Shown here: positions 32,396 to 41,611 of the stretch, piece by piece
How the letters are laid out: every line of letters starts with the position of its first letter
Position numbering within the stretch: position 1 is the stretch's first letter
DNA from: CAZWRV01 sp964636325
GTDB taxonomy: Bacteria; Verrucomicrobiota; Lentisphaeria; Victivallales; GWF2-50-93
Assembly (NCBI GenBank): GCA_964636325.1
Contig: CAZWRV010000027.1
Location: 3,294-67,293 of the forward strand
Direction of reading: 5' to 3'
Length of the DNA: 64,000 nucleotides
Notes under the pieces: model-generated
What the model was told of the DNA's origin: nothing
The model's input: the letters and a program-made list of their open reading frames with translations, nothing else
Databases searched by the model: none
Program-made: the position numbers and the translations under genes

Positions 32396-34405
32396 TCAAT
32401 TGGCTATTTGCATCCCCTTGCCCATAGGTTTTATGAATGACGCGTCAAAGACTGCGCCGCCTGCAAATTCGCCCTCGTCCGTCTTTCTTAAGTGGAGCAG
32501 AGAGCCGTCTGTGGCGAATCCGCTCTCCGCCTCGATTCTCTGGTCAAGCCGAGGAGTCCAATAAATCTCGTCTCGGGAATTGTCAGCCCATCCGATTTCC
32601 AGGCGTCTGCAGTTGATTCCGCCGGGAAACCTTTCGGCCTTTGCCGAGGGCGCAGGAGGATTCACTCCTGAAAACGGAATTATCAGGGTGGCGATTTCGG
32701 CCTCGAATGCCGCCATAGGCTTCCATTCAACCACAAGCTGCGGCGCCGGAGCGCATCCCTTGTCGGTTGGAATCCATCCCCGCAGAGGATTTCTTTCCCC
32801 TGAATGGATTGACAGCGATGCGCCATCGGGGAGCAGCGGGAAAAGCATCATGAGGTTCGCATCCGGATTCTTCGTCGCCGCGGTTTTCCGCGCCGTATCA
32901 AGATGCACCGGACCTTCGTCGAACTGCCAGTTCATCTCCAGCGACGGTGCCGCCTCCGGCGGCTCCGGGATTGAAGCCGGAGACCTGCCGAACACGTCGA
33001 GTATCAGGATGAAGCGGTTTCTCGCCCAGAGCATCGTCCTCTGATGGCGTCCCCAAAGCCCGCGCCCCTTGCCCTTGTGGAACCACCACATGTATTCGCC
33101 GGGCCAGTATCCGCCTTCATATGTGGATGTAATAAGATCATATCCCGGGATGCTGAAGAAGCGCGTGCCGGACGGATTCGCCTCCGACTGGTTCCATCCG
33201 TTCAGGCTGAGGGTGTTATGGGCGCGCGTGGACTTGCCGTGCGGCCCCATCGGATCGGCCCCCTCATACGAGAGCCAGCCCGGATCGACGAGCAGCGGAC
33301 GTCCCTTGACATGGATATGGACGCTGTTCCTGCTGAGATGAGTATGGCTGCCGCCCCACAGCGAGGCGTCGAAAACCAGATAGTCGGCATCGGTCGCCCA
33401 GGAACTCCGCAGCATCGCCTGGCCGGCATAAGGGAAGAACTGCGAAAGCGGCGGCAGTACGTCCGGAAGACCGGCCTTCGCCCTGAACGCCGCCCGGTCG
33501 GCCATTGCCTCGCACCTGTTATGGCCTGTTTTTGCGCCCTGGCTGTCATGAATTGCATTCCATCCGCCGCGCGGTGGAGTCGCCGCCGCCGAATAGTCGA
33601 ACATCTTTGCCAAAACATCAGTTTCTACGGCGAGTCCGAGATCCGGGAAGGTTTTCGACAGCTTCCAGAACTTCTCCATCACCTTCGCCATCCAGTGATG
33701 GTAGCCGGGATTGCGCTCGACGTGGACTCCATCCGGCAGAATCTGCCTACGGAAGGAATCGTTAAGCACGGCCGCCGAGAACTCGCGGATCGTCCTCGCA
33801 AGCGGAAGGGGATCGAGCATTATCCCGCAGACCATAAGGGCGTCGGCGTTGGCGATCCTCCAGTTCCCGCCGCCGGCCATGTTGCGCATCAGGAATTCGA
33901 GCTGGACGCATACGGAATCCAGCAATCTCGATATGAAAGCGTCGTCATATGCGGGACTGCGCATGAAGACCGGCAGCGTTCCGACCCAGCCTGGCCACTG
34001 CGTATTTCCCATCCTGATGCAGAGGTTGAGGACATTGTCATACGCCGCCAGCTTCCATCCCGGACCGGATGGGTGGGCGCGAATCCAGTCTTCAACGTAA
34101 TCCCTGGCGGCAATCGCGTAACGCTCGTCTCCGGTCGCGGAATAAGCGGCGGCAAGCGGCCCCAGATGGAAGAAGCGGTTGAGCTGGGCGCGCCATTCCT
34201 GATGATCATGCTCCGGGCCGTGCCACGCGATCCCGCTGCGGCCGATGCGGACGGGTGTAAGGCCGTTCGCCTCAAAGTCTATCACGCCGTCCAGTGCATT
34301 GTCCGCAATCCGCAGGTTGCCTGAATCGGCGGCAGGTATCATGTCCCAGGCTTCGCCGATACGGACGAAGTTCTTCCGGATATCTTCCCTTGAAAGCTGC
34401 AGCAT
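32396..34405 (-). CDS. Heparinase II/III-family polysaccharide lyase-like protein
   Basis: A 669-residue protein. The N-terminal half is an alpha/alpha toroid with repeated W and H residues (WRAQLNRFFHLGPLA, NWRIANADALMVCG, HVERNPGYHHWM). The C-terminal beta-sandwich has GGSHTHLSRNSVHIHVKGRP and LLVDPGWLSYEG, a hallmark of heparinase II/III and oligo-alginate lyases, where Tyr, His and Asn act in elimination. No signal peptide is evident, which suggests action on imported oligosaccharides. It interrupts the MoxR/Bat cluster and shares its strand, so it may be co-expressed or a recent insertion. Substrate (glycosaminoglycan or alginate) is not determinable. Confidence 0.78.
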   Translation of the reverse strand: MLQLSREDIRKNFVRIGEAWDMIPAADSGNLRIADNALDGVIDFEANGLTPVRIGRSGIAWHGPEHDHQEWRAQLNRFFHLGPLAAAYSATGDERYAIAARDYVEDWIRAHPSGPGWKLAAYDNVLNLCIRMGNTQWPGWVGTLPVFMRSPAYDDAFISRLLDSVCVQLEFLMRNMAGGGNWRIANADALMVCGIMLDPLPLARTIREFSAAVLNDSFRRQILPDGVHVERNPGYHHWMAKVMEKFWKLSKTFPDLGLAVETDVLAKMFDYSAAATPPRGGWNAIHDSQGAKTGHNRCEAMADRAAFRAKAGLPDVLPPLSQFFPYAGQAMLRSSWATDADYLVFDASLWGGSHTHLSRNSVHIHVKGRPLLVDPGWLSYEGADPMGPHGKSTRAHNTLSLNGWNQSEANPSGTRFFSIPGYDLITSTYEGGYWPGEYMWWFHKGKGRGLWGRHQRTMLWARNRFILILDVFGRSPASIPEPPEAAPSLEMNWQFDEGPVHLDTARKTAATKNPDANLMMLFPLLPDGASLSIHSGERNPLRGWIPTDKGCAPAPQLVVEWKPMAAFEAEIATLIIPFSGVNPPAPSAKAERFPGGINCRRLEIGWADNSRDEIYWTPRLDQRIEAESGFATDGSLLHLRKTDEGEFAGGAVFDASFIKPMGKGMQIAN

Positions 34406-34427
34406 AGTATTCCTCCTCTGAAACTCG

Positions 34428-34492
34428 ACTCAAGCAACTCAGACATTCCTGTCTGCGGCATCGCAGGTAGGAATACCTGCGCCACTTTAAAA
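34428..34492. repeat. CTCAG-type repeat and hairpin between heparinase and HEAT genes
   Basis: ACTCGACTCAAGCAACTCAG is a degenerate short repeat like the one at 6178-6209 upstream of tsaE (CTCAGTCCCTCAGCAACTCAG-type, read in two pieces). It is followed by the hairpin GCAGGTA/TACCTGC with loop GGAA. Confidence 0.4.
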
Positions 34493-34500
34493 ACTGTCCG

Positions 34501-36063
34501 CTACCTGCCGTCGTCCTCGCGGAGCGGGCCGATCTGCCTTTTTTTCGGCTTTGCTTCGTTTATCCTTCCCTTTATTATCTCCGCCGTTTCATCTTCGGGA
34601 TTCTTGGCGACGTAGTCTAGGAGTATCTTTTTCGCGTCAGTGGTGTTGATGGAGAGCAGTTCGTCGGCGGCGGCCGTACGTATCTGCGGGCTGCCATCCG
34701 AAAGTGACATCTCAAGCGTCTCCATGTGGCCGGGAAATTTTCTCCTTGCGATTACATGGAGGGCGCTTTCGCGGACCGAGTCGTTCTCGTCCAGTATTAG
34801 TTCGTCGACTACGGCCTGCGCCTTCTGCGGCGGGAGCGACCATGCGAAGTTCGCGAGCGCGCCGCGGACGTCGGCGTTGCGGTTCCTGATGATCTGGGCA
34901 AGCAGCTTGTCGTCTATGTCCTTCATCCTGAGTATGTTGTTAGCGGCTGCGGCCCTGACGTCACGGGACGGATCGTCCAGGAATTTCACGGTCTCCGCCG
35001 TGGGCAGTTCCTGTCCCTTCATCGAAATATACATAGCGGTCGCCGAAACCCTCACCGGCTCACGCGTATCGGACAGGAGCTTTTCAAATACAGGCATCGC
35101 CCTGTCCTCGCCTGCGGCCGGCAGGAACGAAATCATCTGCTTCGCCGACTGCACGTCGGTCGATGGATCCAGGAGTATCTCTACGATGTCGTCGAAGCGG
35201 TTCAGGTTCCTGGATATGAGAAGGGCGGTCGCGGCCTCGGCGCGGACCGGCCCGGACTTGTCGTCCAGCATCTTTACGAGGACTTTGACTCCCTCGCCTC
35301 CTGCGAACTGGAACCTCAGGCTCTTCGCCAGGGCGAGGCGGACATCGGCGTCCTCGTCGCAGGCCAGATCATCAAGGCTGGAAACGACAAGCTCCGGCTT
35401 GTAGCGCATCACCGTGTCGAGGGCCAGGAGGCGGACATCCTTCTCCTTGTCCTTCAGAAGGGGCGCGAGAAGTTCGGCGCCCACGTTCGGATGGAGGCTG
35501 CCGAAATACGCCACCATGTTTTTGCGGACTCCCGGGTCGGGGTCGGAAAAGGCCGCGCTTATCGTCTTTACAGCGGATGCGGGAAGAGCGCCTTTCTCCT
35601 TTGCGGGCCTGACAACAGTTCCGGATCCTGAAATCACCATGCCCGGCCTTGTCGCCATCGTCGCCTGGGGGATTGCCGCGGACGCGATCCTCCTTATGTG
35701 GACGTCCTCGTCAGCAAGCATGCCGAGTATAGGAAGAGCCGCCTCCTGAGGCACAATCATGTCCTCGATCAGCGAGACCAGCGCGCTCCTCCTGACGTCG
35801 GCGCTGCCGTCCTTCAGGCTACGGACAAGAGCGGTGCGCGCCTCTGGAACCTTGTATTTCCCGAGCAGCATCACCGCGGACTTCCTGGTCTCCGGCGACT
35901 GCGATTCCAAGTCCTTGAGGCATTTCGCTATCGTCTCCTCCTCCGACTCCGAGCGGAGCGGAGGAGAAGGTGCGGCCTTCGGTTCATCCGCGCCAATCAC
36001 CTGCAAAATCACCAGGAAGAAGATAAGTCCGGCGCAGACCATCATTTTTCCTCCGACACTCAT
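34501..36063 (-). CDS. Exported HEAT-repeat protein
   Basis: A 520-residue protein with an N-terminal signal segment (MMVCAGLIFFLVILQVIGAD). About twelve helical pairs of HEAT type follow from residue 45 on, each showing the D-V-R or P-x-V-R turn (DGSADVRRSALVSLIED, DEDVHIRRIASAAI, DSVRESALHVIARR). HEAT repeats bind proteins. It ends with a Lys-rich tail. It lies 28 bases after the VWA gene and is part of the MoxR/Bat operon; I infer a scaffold role in that periplasmic machinery. No enzyme signature is present. Confidence 0.75.
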   Translation of the reverse strand: MSVGGKMMVCAGLIFFLVILQVIGADEPKAAPSPPLRSESEEETIAKCLKDLESQSPETRKSAVMLLGKYKVPEARTALVRSLKDGSADVRRSALVSLIEDMIVPQEAALPILGMLADEDVHIRRIASAAIPQATMATRPGMVISGSGTVVRPAKEKGALPASAVKTISAAFSDPDPGVRKNMVAYFGSLHPNVGAELLAPLLKDKEKDVRLLALDTVMRYKPELVVSSLDDLACDEDADVRLALAKSLRFQFAGGEGVKVLVKMLDDKSGPVRAEAATALLISRNLNRFDDIVEILLDPSTDVQSAKQMISFLPAAGEDRAMPVFEKLLSDTREPVRVSATAMYISMKGQELPTAETVKFLDDPSRDVRAAAANNILRMKDIDDKLLAQIIRNRNADVRGALANFAWSLPPQKAQAVVDELILDENDSVRESALHVIARRKFPGHMETLEMSLSDGSPQIRTAAADELLSINTTDAKKILLDYVAKNPEDETAEIIKGRINEAKPKKRQIGPLREDDGR

Positions 36064-36091
36064 CCGGTCACAGCTTGCTCATTGTTCATTG

Positions 36092-38266
36092 CTATTTAAG
36101 CCCTATCCTTCTCCTCATATACCATTCGGCCGCGAAAAATGCAAGCATCAGGGCCGGCAGGACGGCCATGTCGGCAAGGTGGAACTTGCTTCTTTTCACA
36201 GCGACGTTCTTCTTAAGCGGCAACGAGTTGGCCTTCCCCAGGTCCTTGTAGTGGACGAAGGTTCCGCCCGTGATCCTTGAGGCGTCCGCAAGAAGGTCGT
36301 CCCTGTAGGCGGTGTCGGTGTTCTCGCATCCCGCGGGGGCGGCGATGAATGAGCCGGCGGAGGAGATTTCCGAGCCGTCCCGGAACTTCGCGCGGACGGA
36401 GACCCTGTATTCGCCGGATACGGACGGGACGTATGCGTCGGAATATTCGCCGGGCCTGTCTGCGGAGAGCAGCAGCGGCATCTCGACGGCCGATCCGTCC
36501 GGGGCGGTCACCACGGCGGACAGGTCAGCGTCCACAGCCGGCCTGTAGTCGGCGTCGAGGACTTCGGCCTTGAGCCTGGCCTCCTCGTTGACCGGGAACT
36601 TGATTCCTTCCATGCCGAGCCTGATGCGTTTCTTCGCGCCTGAGGCGAGCCAGACGAGCAAGTTGTCCCACATCTGCGTGTAGCGTTCCATGTCCTCATC
36701 GCTGTCGAGATGCCAGCGCCAGTCCGAATCGATGCCTAGCCATGCCGTCCTGCCGCTACCATACTGCTGGACGCAGAGGACGGCCTGTCCTGTCCCGCGG
36801 ACTTCCAGCGCTGTGCGCGCGCCGGGCTTCAGCTCGTCGGCGGTAAAACATGCCCTTCCTGCAGGGAGGAAGGGGCCTGGCATGGATCTCAAATTCTGGG
36901 TCTGCGCCTCAGGGAAGATGAACGGCGCCTTCACGTCGAGATAGGTCTTTTCCTGGGGGATCAGCATCGAAGACGCACGGACAGGGAGCAGGTTCTTGAA
37001 TACGTCCGCCCCGCCTGCCGCTCCGGCCGTGAAAAGCACGCCCCCTCCCCTGCTCCCCGCAAACCCTTCAAGTATGTCTTTCTTGCCGGACTCGTCCATG
37101 AGTCCGCTGCGGAAGTCCGCGACGATGACGTCGTAGTCCATGTACAGGGAAGGATTTTTTGGGAAGCCCTTCTCGCCCTGCTTGATTCTCGCAGAAATCT
37201 TTTCGGTCCTGAACCATGAATCCTCGCCTGTCCGGATTAGGGCGTCCATCTCGAACTGCCTGCTGTCTGAAAGATGCATCTTGAGGAAGCGGTAGCCGGT
37301 TGAAATCCTGTCGCCGAGCCAGAGGATTCTGAAGACGGCCGGCTCGGCAACCAGCACCGACGCGAAATCGATGTCCGTCTCGGGCTTGACATCCTTCAAT
37401 GCGCCGGGGCGCAGCTTGAGGAGATAAACGTGCCTGCCGGGCGTGGACGGGGTCACCGAGACCTTCGCCTCCGTCTCTCCGCGCGCCGCGGCCGAGACCC
37501 TGCCGGAAAAAACGATGTCCTTTCCCTCGTAGACGTCGAACTCGGCGTCGGCGTCCTCCTTGAATGAGTTTTTAATCTTCACGGGGATTTCCAATGCCTG
37601 CCCCTTCCTTCCTTCCAGCGGCTTTACTGGGCCGTGGACTGAAAGGTCGAAGTCCTCCCTCATCTCGCCGATGCCCACGCATGAGAGGGGAATGCCCGCC
37701 GCCGCCATCTTCTTCGCGGCCTCGATGACGTTCGTCCCCGTGTTGGAATTGCCGTCCGACAGAAGGACGACGGCGGAGGGCCTTTCATATTCTTCGCCGG
37801 ACGAGAGCGCGGCGAGGGTGTCGCCTATGGCCGTTCCGCCTGGCAGAATCCTTGCTTCTCCGCCGTAGAAGCGGACCGGCTTCTCGCTGAACAGATACTG
37901 TTCGAAGTGCTTCGCCCTGGTCCCCTCGAACCGGAGCAGCTCAGGGAGGCCCGCCTTGAGGATGCCGTTCAAGACACCAAGCCGGCTCTCACCGCCGCAG
38001 TCCTTGGCGGACATGCTCGCCGAGGCGTCAGCCAGAAAAAGCGCCCGGTAGTTCTCGGGATCCGGCTCGGTCCTTTCAATGAACGGATCCAGCAGCACTG
38101 CGCCGAGGAGGAAAATGCCAAGCGCCCTGAGCGACGCCAGCACGGCGATATAGCGCCGCCCGATCGACGGGCCGTAGCCCCGGTATGCACGGGCGGCGGT
38201 CACCAGCGCCGCAAGCACAGCCGCTGCGACAAGATATACGTTCAATGGTGTGTCAAATCCGAGCAT
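36092..38266 (-). CDS. VWA-domain membrane protein of the Bat/aerotolerance type
   Basis: A 724-residue protein with two N-terminal helices, a von Willebrand A domain with the MIDAS motif DASAS at residues 80-84 and later SVVLLSDGNSNTG-like sequence (AVVLLSDGNSNTG), a long beta-rich centre, a DUF4159/GATase-like stretch (DYDVIVADFRSG, AWLGIDSDWRW), and a C-terminal helix (LADMAVLPALMLAFFAAEWY). I start at ATG 38266 (GAGG upstream); a TTG at 38281 is also possible. It follows the DUF4175 gene and precedes the HEAT gene. The family is envelope-associated in PVC bacteria; exact role unknown. Confidence 0.75.
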   Translation of the reverse strand: MLGFDTPLNVYLVAAAVLAALVTAARAYRGYGPSIGRRYIAVLASLRALGIFLLGAVLLDPFIERTEPDPENYRALFLADASASMSAKDCGGESRLGVLNGILKAGLPELLRFEGTRAKHFEQYLFSEKPVRFYGGEARILPGGTAIGDTLAALSSGEEYERPSAVVLLSDGNSNTGTNVIEAAKKMAAAGIPLSCVGIGEMREDFDLSVHGPVKPLEGRKGQALEIPVKIKNSFKEDADAEFDVYEGKDIVFSGRVSAAARGETEAKVSVTPSTPGRHVYLLKLRPGALKDVKPETDIDFASVLVAEPAVFRILWLGDRISTGYRFLKMHLSDSRQFEMDALIRTGEDSWFRTEKISARIKQGEKGFPKNPSLYMDYDVIVADFRSGLMDESGKKDILEGFAGSRGGGVLFTAGAAGGADVFKNLLPVRASSMLIPQEKTYLDVKAPFIFPEAQTQNLRSMPGPFLPAGRACFTADELKPGARTALEVRGTGQAVLCVQQYGSGRTAWLGIDSDWRWHLDSDEDMERYTQMWDNLLVWLASGAKKRIRLGMEGIKFPVNEEARLKAEVLDADYRPAVDADLSAVVTAPDGSAVEMPLLLSADRPGEYSDAYVPSVSGEYRVSVRAKFRDGSEISSAGSFIAAPAGCENTDTAYRDDLLADASRITGGTFVHYKDLGKANSLPLKKNVAVKRSKFHLADMAVLPALMLAFFAAEWYMRRRIGLK

Positions 38267-38297
38267 CAGTGCCTCATGCAAAATGCTTCATTTTAAA

Positions 38298-38326
38298 ATA
38301 TGAATTCGCCACCGCCGAATTTATAT
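38298..38326. terminator. Hairpin abutting the DUF4175 stop, related to the GAATTC hairpins
   Basis: Eleven-base arms ATATGAATTCG and CGAATTTATAT (one G-T pair) with a seven-base loop lie between two genes of the same operon, ending at the first base of the upstream gene's stop. It may attenuate transcription or protect the message rather than end it. The core TATGAATTCG matches the hairpin repeats at 6777 and 48068. Confidence 0.4.
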
Positions 38327-41300
38327 CATTCGCTCAGCGACTTGAAGTAGTCCTCCACGAGCGGACGGTATTTTTCGGGAGGGGTGCTGGTCTTCATTCT
38401 CAGTTCGATGCGCCTGACAGCCTCGGACTTGGCGAGATACGAGGACAGGACGTACTCCGCCTCGCCGAGTATCTTGAGTATCTGGGCGGCGCCTTTCTCC
38501 GGCTCCTTTTCAAACTGGTTTTCCATAAGCGCCATGCCCATCTCTGATAGGCGGAGGTCATCAAGCTCCTCGCCGACGCCAGAGATGTCCGCGCCGATCC
38601 GCTTCCTCGTCCTGGAGACGGCGTCAGGCTTAGCGCCCTTGCCGCCCTCCCCTTTCATGGCGGCCTTGGCCTCTTCGATCTTCCGGAGGGCCGAGATGAT
38701 CTCCTCCTGCGAGAGCCTCGGTATTTTTTTCTTCGCCTCCTTGAGGGACGCCGCGAAGCTGGCCAGCGCCGCAGCGGCGGAGTCCTGAAGTTCCGACGCC
38801 TTCGCGAACTTCGCATAGAGAAGGGCGTTGGAAGCCTTCTTCATGTCGCCCTGCATGCCGCTCCTGGCGGCGGATTCGAGCGAGGCCCTGAGGGACTTCG
38901 ACGCCTCCGGATATACCGCGTCGAGCCCCTCGGAGACGGCCCCGGCCGCATCCATAAGCTGCGACAGGTCCGAGCCGAGACCGTCCTGCGCGGCCTTCAT
39001 GCCTTTGGCCTTCTGCCTGCCTTCCGGAGAGGAGGCGGCCTCCTTTGATGCCTGCGCCTGGGAAGCCTCATCCTTTGAAAGCCTATCCGCCTGGCCTGCA
39101 AGCGCTTCTATCTGGGCGGCCGCGGCGCCCCGTATCATCTGGCGCAGGACGTCGGCGGCGGAGTTCAGGGAATAATGAGCCTTGCCGCCCGAGGCGGCGG
39201 CGTTCCTGGAATCAGACTCCTTGATTGAGCGCCCAGCCCTTTCCATGGAGTCGCCGGCCGACTTCATCTCGTATTCCAGCCTCGAAGCCTCCCATTCTTC
39301 GGGAATGCTCTTCACGAGGGATTCCGCGGACTTCCGTATCTCATCCTGCCTCCTCGCCAGTTCCGCGGCCTCCGATTCGGGAGCGCGCGGCGGCATCGAC
39401 CGGAAAGCGCCGTTGACGGCGTTCTGCCGCTCGGCGAGGCGGTTCACGTCGGACAGCATCTTCTTCATTTCCTCGACGAGCTCCCTGAGGTCTCCCCGGC
39501 CCCTGCCCTTCTCCTGATCCTTCTTGCCGGACTGTTCCTGCTCAGAGTCTCCCGAGCCGGATCCCGACTGCTGGTTCTTCATCAGCTCCTGCGCGATGAC
39601 GGTGAAGTCGGCCAGCGCCTTCTGCTGGAACGGGATGGAGTCCATGACGGCGTCCCCGCCGATCAGCTTCTCCGCGGACTTCAGGCGTTCCACTCCGTCT
39701 TCGAAGAGCTTCAGGAAAGGACCGCCGTCCGCGCCTCCGGCCGCGAGCACCCCTGCGACCTTGTCAAGCATCGCAGACGCCTCGACCCGCAGGTCGCCCA
39801 TGCCTCTCGCGAGCTCGTCGCGGAGTGCGCGGCCCTCGGAGGACGGAGATGAAAGGATGTCGTATGAAAGCCTGATCAGCCTCTTGATCTCCGCTATGAG
39901 CCTGAATATCTCGAGCTTCTCCTTCTGCCCGGAACCTTTTGATTCGGAAGGTGTTGTCTCCTCCCTCAGCTCCACGAAGACGATTTCGGAGCGGGTGACG
40001 TGACTCTCAGGCTCGCAATTGTCCTCGGCGGCGAAGTAGGCGCAGACGATGTCGCCGTTCGCCGCTCCGAGCTTCCTGAAGTCCACGACGCACTGCGTCT
40101 CCATCTTCTTAAGCAGGCGGCCGTCGGGCCCCTTCATCCCGTCGGACAGCACCGCAGTCTTTTCGGGGCCGCCGGACACCGAATAGGCGAGCTTGATCTT
40201 CGCAAGGCCGTAGTCGTCCGAAGTGACCGCCTTGAACACCATGGCCGCATCGGCCTTCGAGACCGCATCGCGCTCCGGACTCAGCACGTCTATCGCCGGC
40301 GGAAAATCCGGGATGCATTCGATTTTGAACGTCTCGGACAGGAACTGGTGCCCTTTCGCGTCCTCCACGCGTATCCTGCACTCCGTATTGGCGGCAATCC
40401 TGAACGAGCAGGCGGGTGTCCTCGCGGCGCCTTGCGCGGAAAAGCTCTCGGCGTTCCCGTCCCTGTCGAGAAAGACTTTCGAGTCCGCCGGCGAGGGCAA
40501 GACCCTGAAGCGGACGGTCGAGCCGGCAAGGGCCGGGAAGTCCTGCATCTTCCCGTAAGCCTTCGCCTTGGCCCCGGTATATTCCGGCGGAATCACCTCG
40601 CAGTCGAACTTCTCCACCGACGGTGGATCATATACGGAGACGCGGAATATTTCCGATGACAGCGACGGCGTCAGCACTCGGTATTCCAGCGGCTCGGACA
40701 ATCCGTACAGCGTGAATTTCGAAATGTCCCGCGACCTGTTCATCCTGTAGCGGTGGATGCCGTAGCTGTCCTTGATCTCTATATCCGCGTCGTTCTCCCA
40801 TCGGCGGACCTCGGCGGTGATCTCGACATCCCCATTCCTGGCCGCTTCGAAGTCGCCGGGCCTGACGTCCAGCCCTGGAGTGATCAGGCCAAGCCTCTCC
40901 CTCGCATAGTTGTCCGCCTTCCTTGAGACGTCGGTCCTGGCGGCGGCGAACAGAAGTACGGCCGCGAAAACCGCGGCGGCGAGGATCGAAGGGCCGCGGA
41001 GCCTTTCCGGGAGAAGGGCGCCCATGAAGTTGAAGTCCGACGTTTCGCCCCTGACTTTTTCGACCAGGGCCTCCTCCAGGATGCCCAGCGGCCTTGAGAG
41101 CTCCTCCTTCTCGACGGCGCAGATCAGGGAGTCCATGAACTCGGGATGGGCCGCCTCTATTCTTTCCGCAAGAACAGGAAGCGGCGTCCGGGAAAGAAGA
41201 ATGCGCAGCGCTAGGGACAGGGCTGCAAGCGACGCCAGCAGTCCCGCCGACAGCACGAAGACAAAGCACTGCAGCTCCGTGAACGGGAGGAAGAGGCCTG

Positions 41301-41427
41301 CCAGCGCGCCAAGAATCACAGCGGCGGCAAAAGAGCCCAGGCAGAGCGTCAGAATGAAGGCCGCGCGCCGCCGCATGAGGCTCCGGCGCAGCATCTTAAG
41401 CTTTTTTGATATTGACTTGTCGTCCAT
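38326..41427 (-). CDS. DUF4175-type large membrane coiled-coil protein
   Basis: A 1033-residue protein. Two N-terminal helix pairs (about 22-72) and a third helix (about 150-165) anchor it. An exported beta-rich section follows (about 190-460) with Ig-like strands (FSLYGLSEPLEYRV-like). The C-terminal half is helical and extremely rich in Ala, Glu, Lys and Ser (KKMLSDVNRLAERQNAVN, MERAGRSIKESDSR), typical of DUF4175 proteins. Such proteins are found beside MoxR, DUF58 and BatA genes. GGGAAAA precedes the ATG. Role unknown; the context suggests an envelope complex controlled by the MoxR ATPase. Confidence 0.7.
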   Translation of the reverse strand: MDDKSISKKLKMLRRSLMRRRAAFILTLCLGSFAAAVILGALAGLFLPFTELQCFVFVLSAGLLASLAALSLALRILLSRTPLPVLAERIEAAHPEFMDSLICAVEKEELSRPLGILEEALVEKVRGETSDFNFMGALLPERLRGPSILAAAVFAAVLLFAAARTDVSRKADNYARERLGLITPGLDVRPGDFEAARNGDVEITAEVRRWENDADIEIKDSYGIHRYRMNRSRDISKFTLYGLSEPLEYRVLTPSLSSEIFRVSVYDPPSVEKFDCEVIPPEYTGAKAKAYGKMQDFPALAGSTVRFRVLPSPADSKVFLDRDGNAESFSAQGAARTPACSFRIAANTECRIRVEDAKGHQFLSETFKIECIPDFPPAIDVLSPERDAVSKADAAMVFKAVTSDDYGLAKIKLAYSVSGGPEKTAVLSDGMKGPDGRLLKKMETQCVVDFRKLGAANGDIVCAYFAAEDNCEPESHVTRSEIVFVELREETTPSESKGSGQKEKLEIFRLIAEIKRLIRLSYDILSSPSSEGRALRDELARGMGDLRVEASAMLDKVAGVLAAGGADGGPFLKLFEDGVERLKSAEKLIGGDAVMDSIPFQQKALADFTVIAQELMKNQQSGSGSGDSEQEQSGKKDQEKGRGRGDLRELVEEMKKMLSDVNRLAERQNAVNGAFRSMPPRAPESEAAELARRQDEIRKSAESLVKSIPEEWEASRLEYEMKSAGDSMERAGRSIKESDSRNAAASGGKAHYSLNSAADVLRQMIRGAAAAQIEALAGQADRLSKDEASQAQASKEAASSPEGRQKAKGMKAAQDGLGSDLSQLMDAAGAVSEGLDAVYPEASKSLRASLESAARSGMQGDMKKASNALLYAKFAKASELQDSAAAALASFAASLKEAKKKIPRLSQEEIISALRKIEEAKAAMKGEGGKGAKPDAVSRTRKRIGADISGVGEELDDLRLSEMGMALMENQFEKEPEKGAAQILKILGEAEYVLSSYLAKSEAVRRIELRMKTSTPPEKYRPLVEDYFKSLSE

Positions 41428-41471
41428 TTTTCCCGAGTAAAAAACCGCAGTCTTCAGACAATCAAGGACCG

Positions 41472-41611
41472 GCGGCTAGCGACCAGCGACTAGCGACGCG
41501 CAGGATACGGCCGCTTGCCGGCGGCGATCCGAAACCTGCCGATACCTGCCGAATTTGCTGAAACCTGACACCCGACACCTGGAATGCAAAACTTAGTTTT
41601 GCAATCACCTC
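41472..41611. repeat. Intergenic degenerate repeats between BatA and DUF4175 genes
   Basis: Heptamers of the CTAGCGA/CCAGCGA type (about 41476-41498) are followed by CCTGCCG units and then a copy of the 55-base repeat also found before clpC. This copy carries a perfect hairpin TGCAAAAC/GTTTTGCA (41585-41603, loop TTA). Confidence 0.5.

Noticed and set aside
33044..34324. Plus-strand frame of 426 codons
   Set aside because: Antisense to the heparinase-like gene with clear domain motifs.
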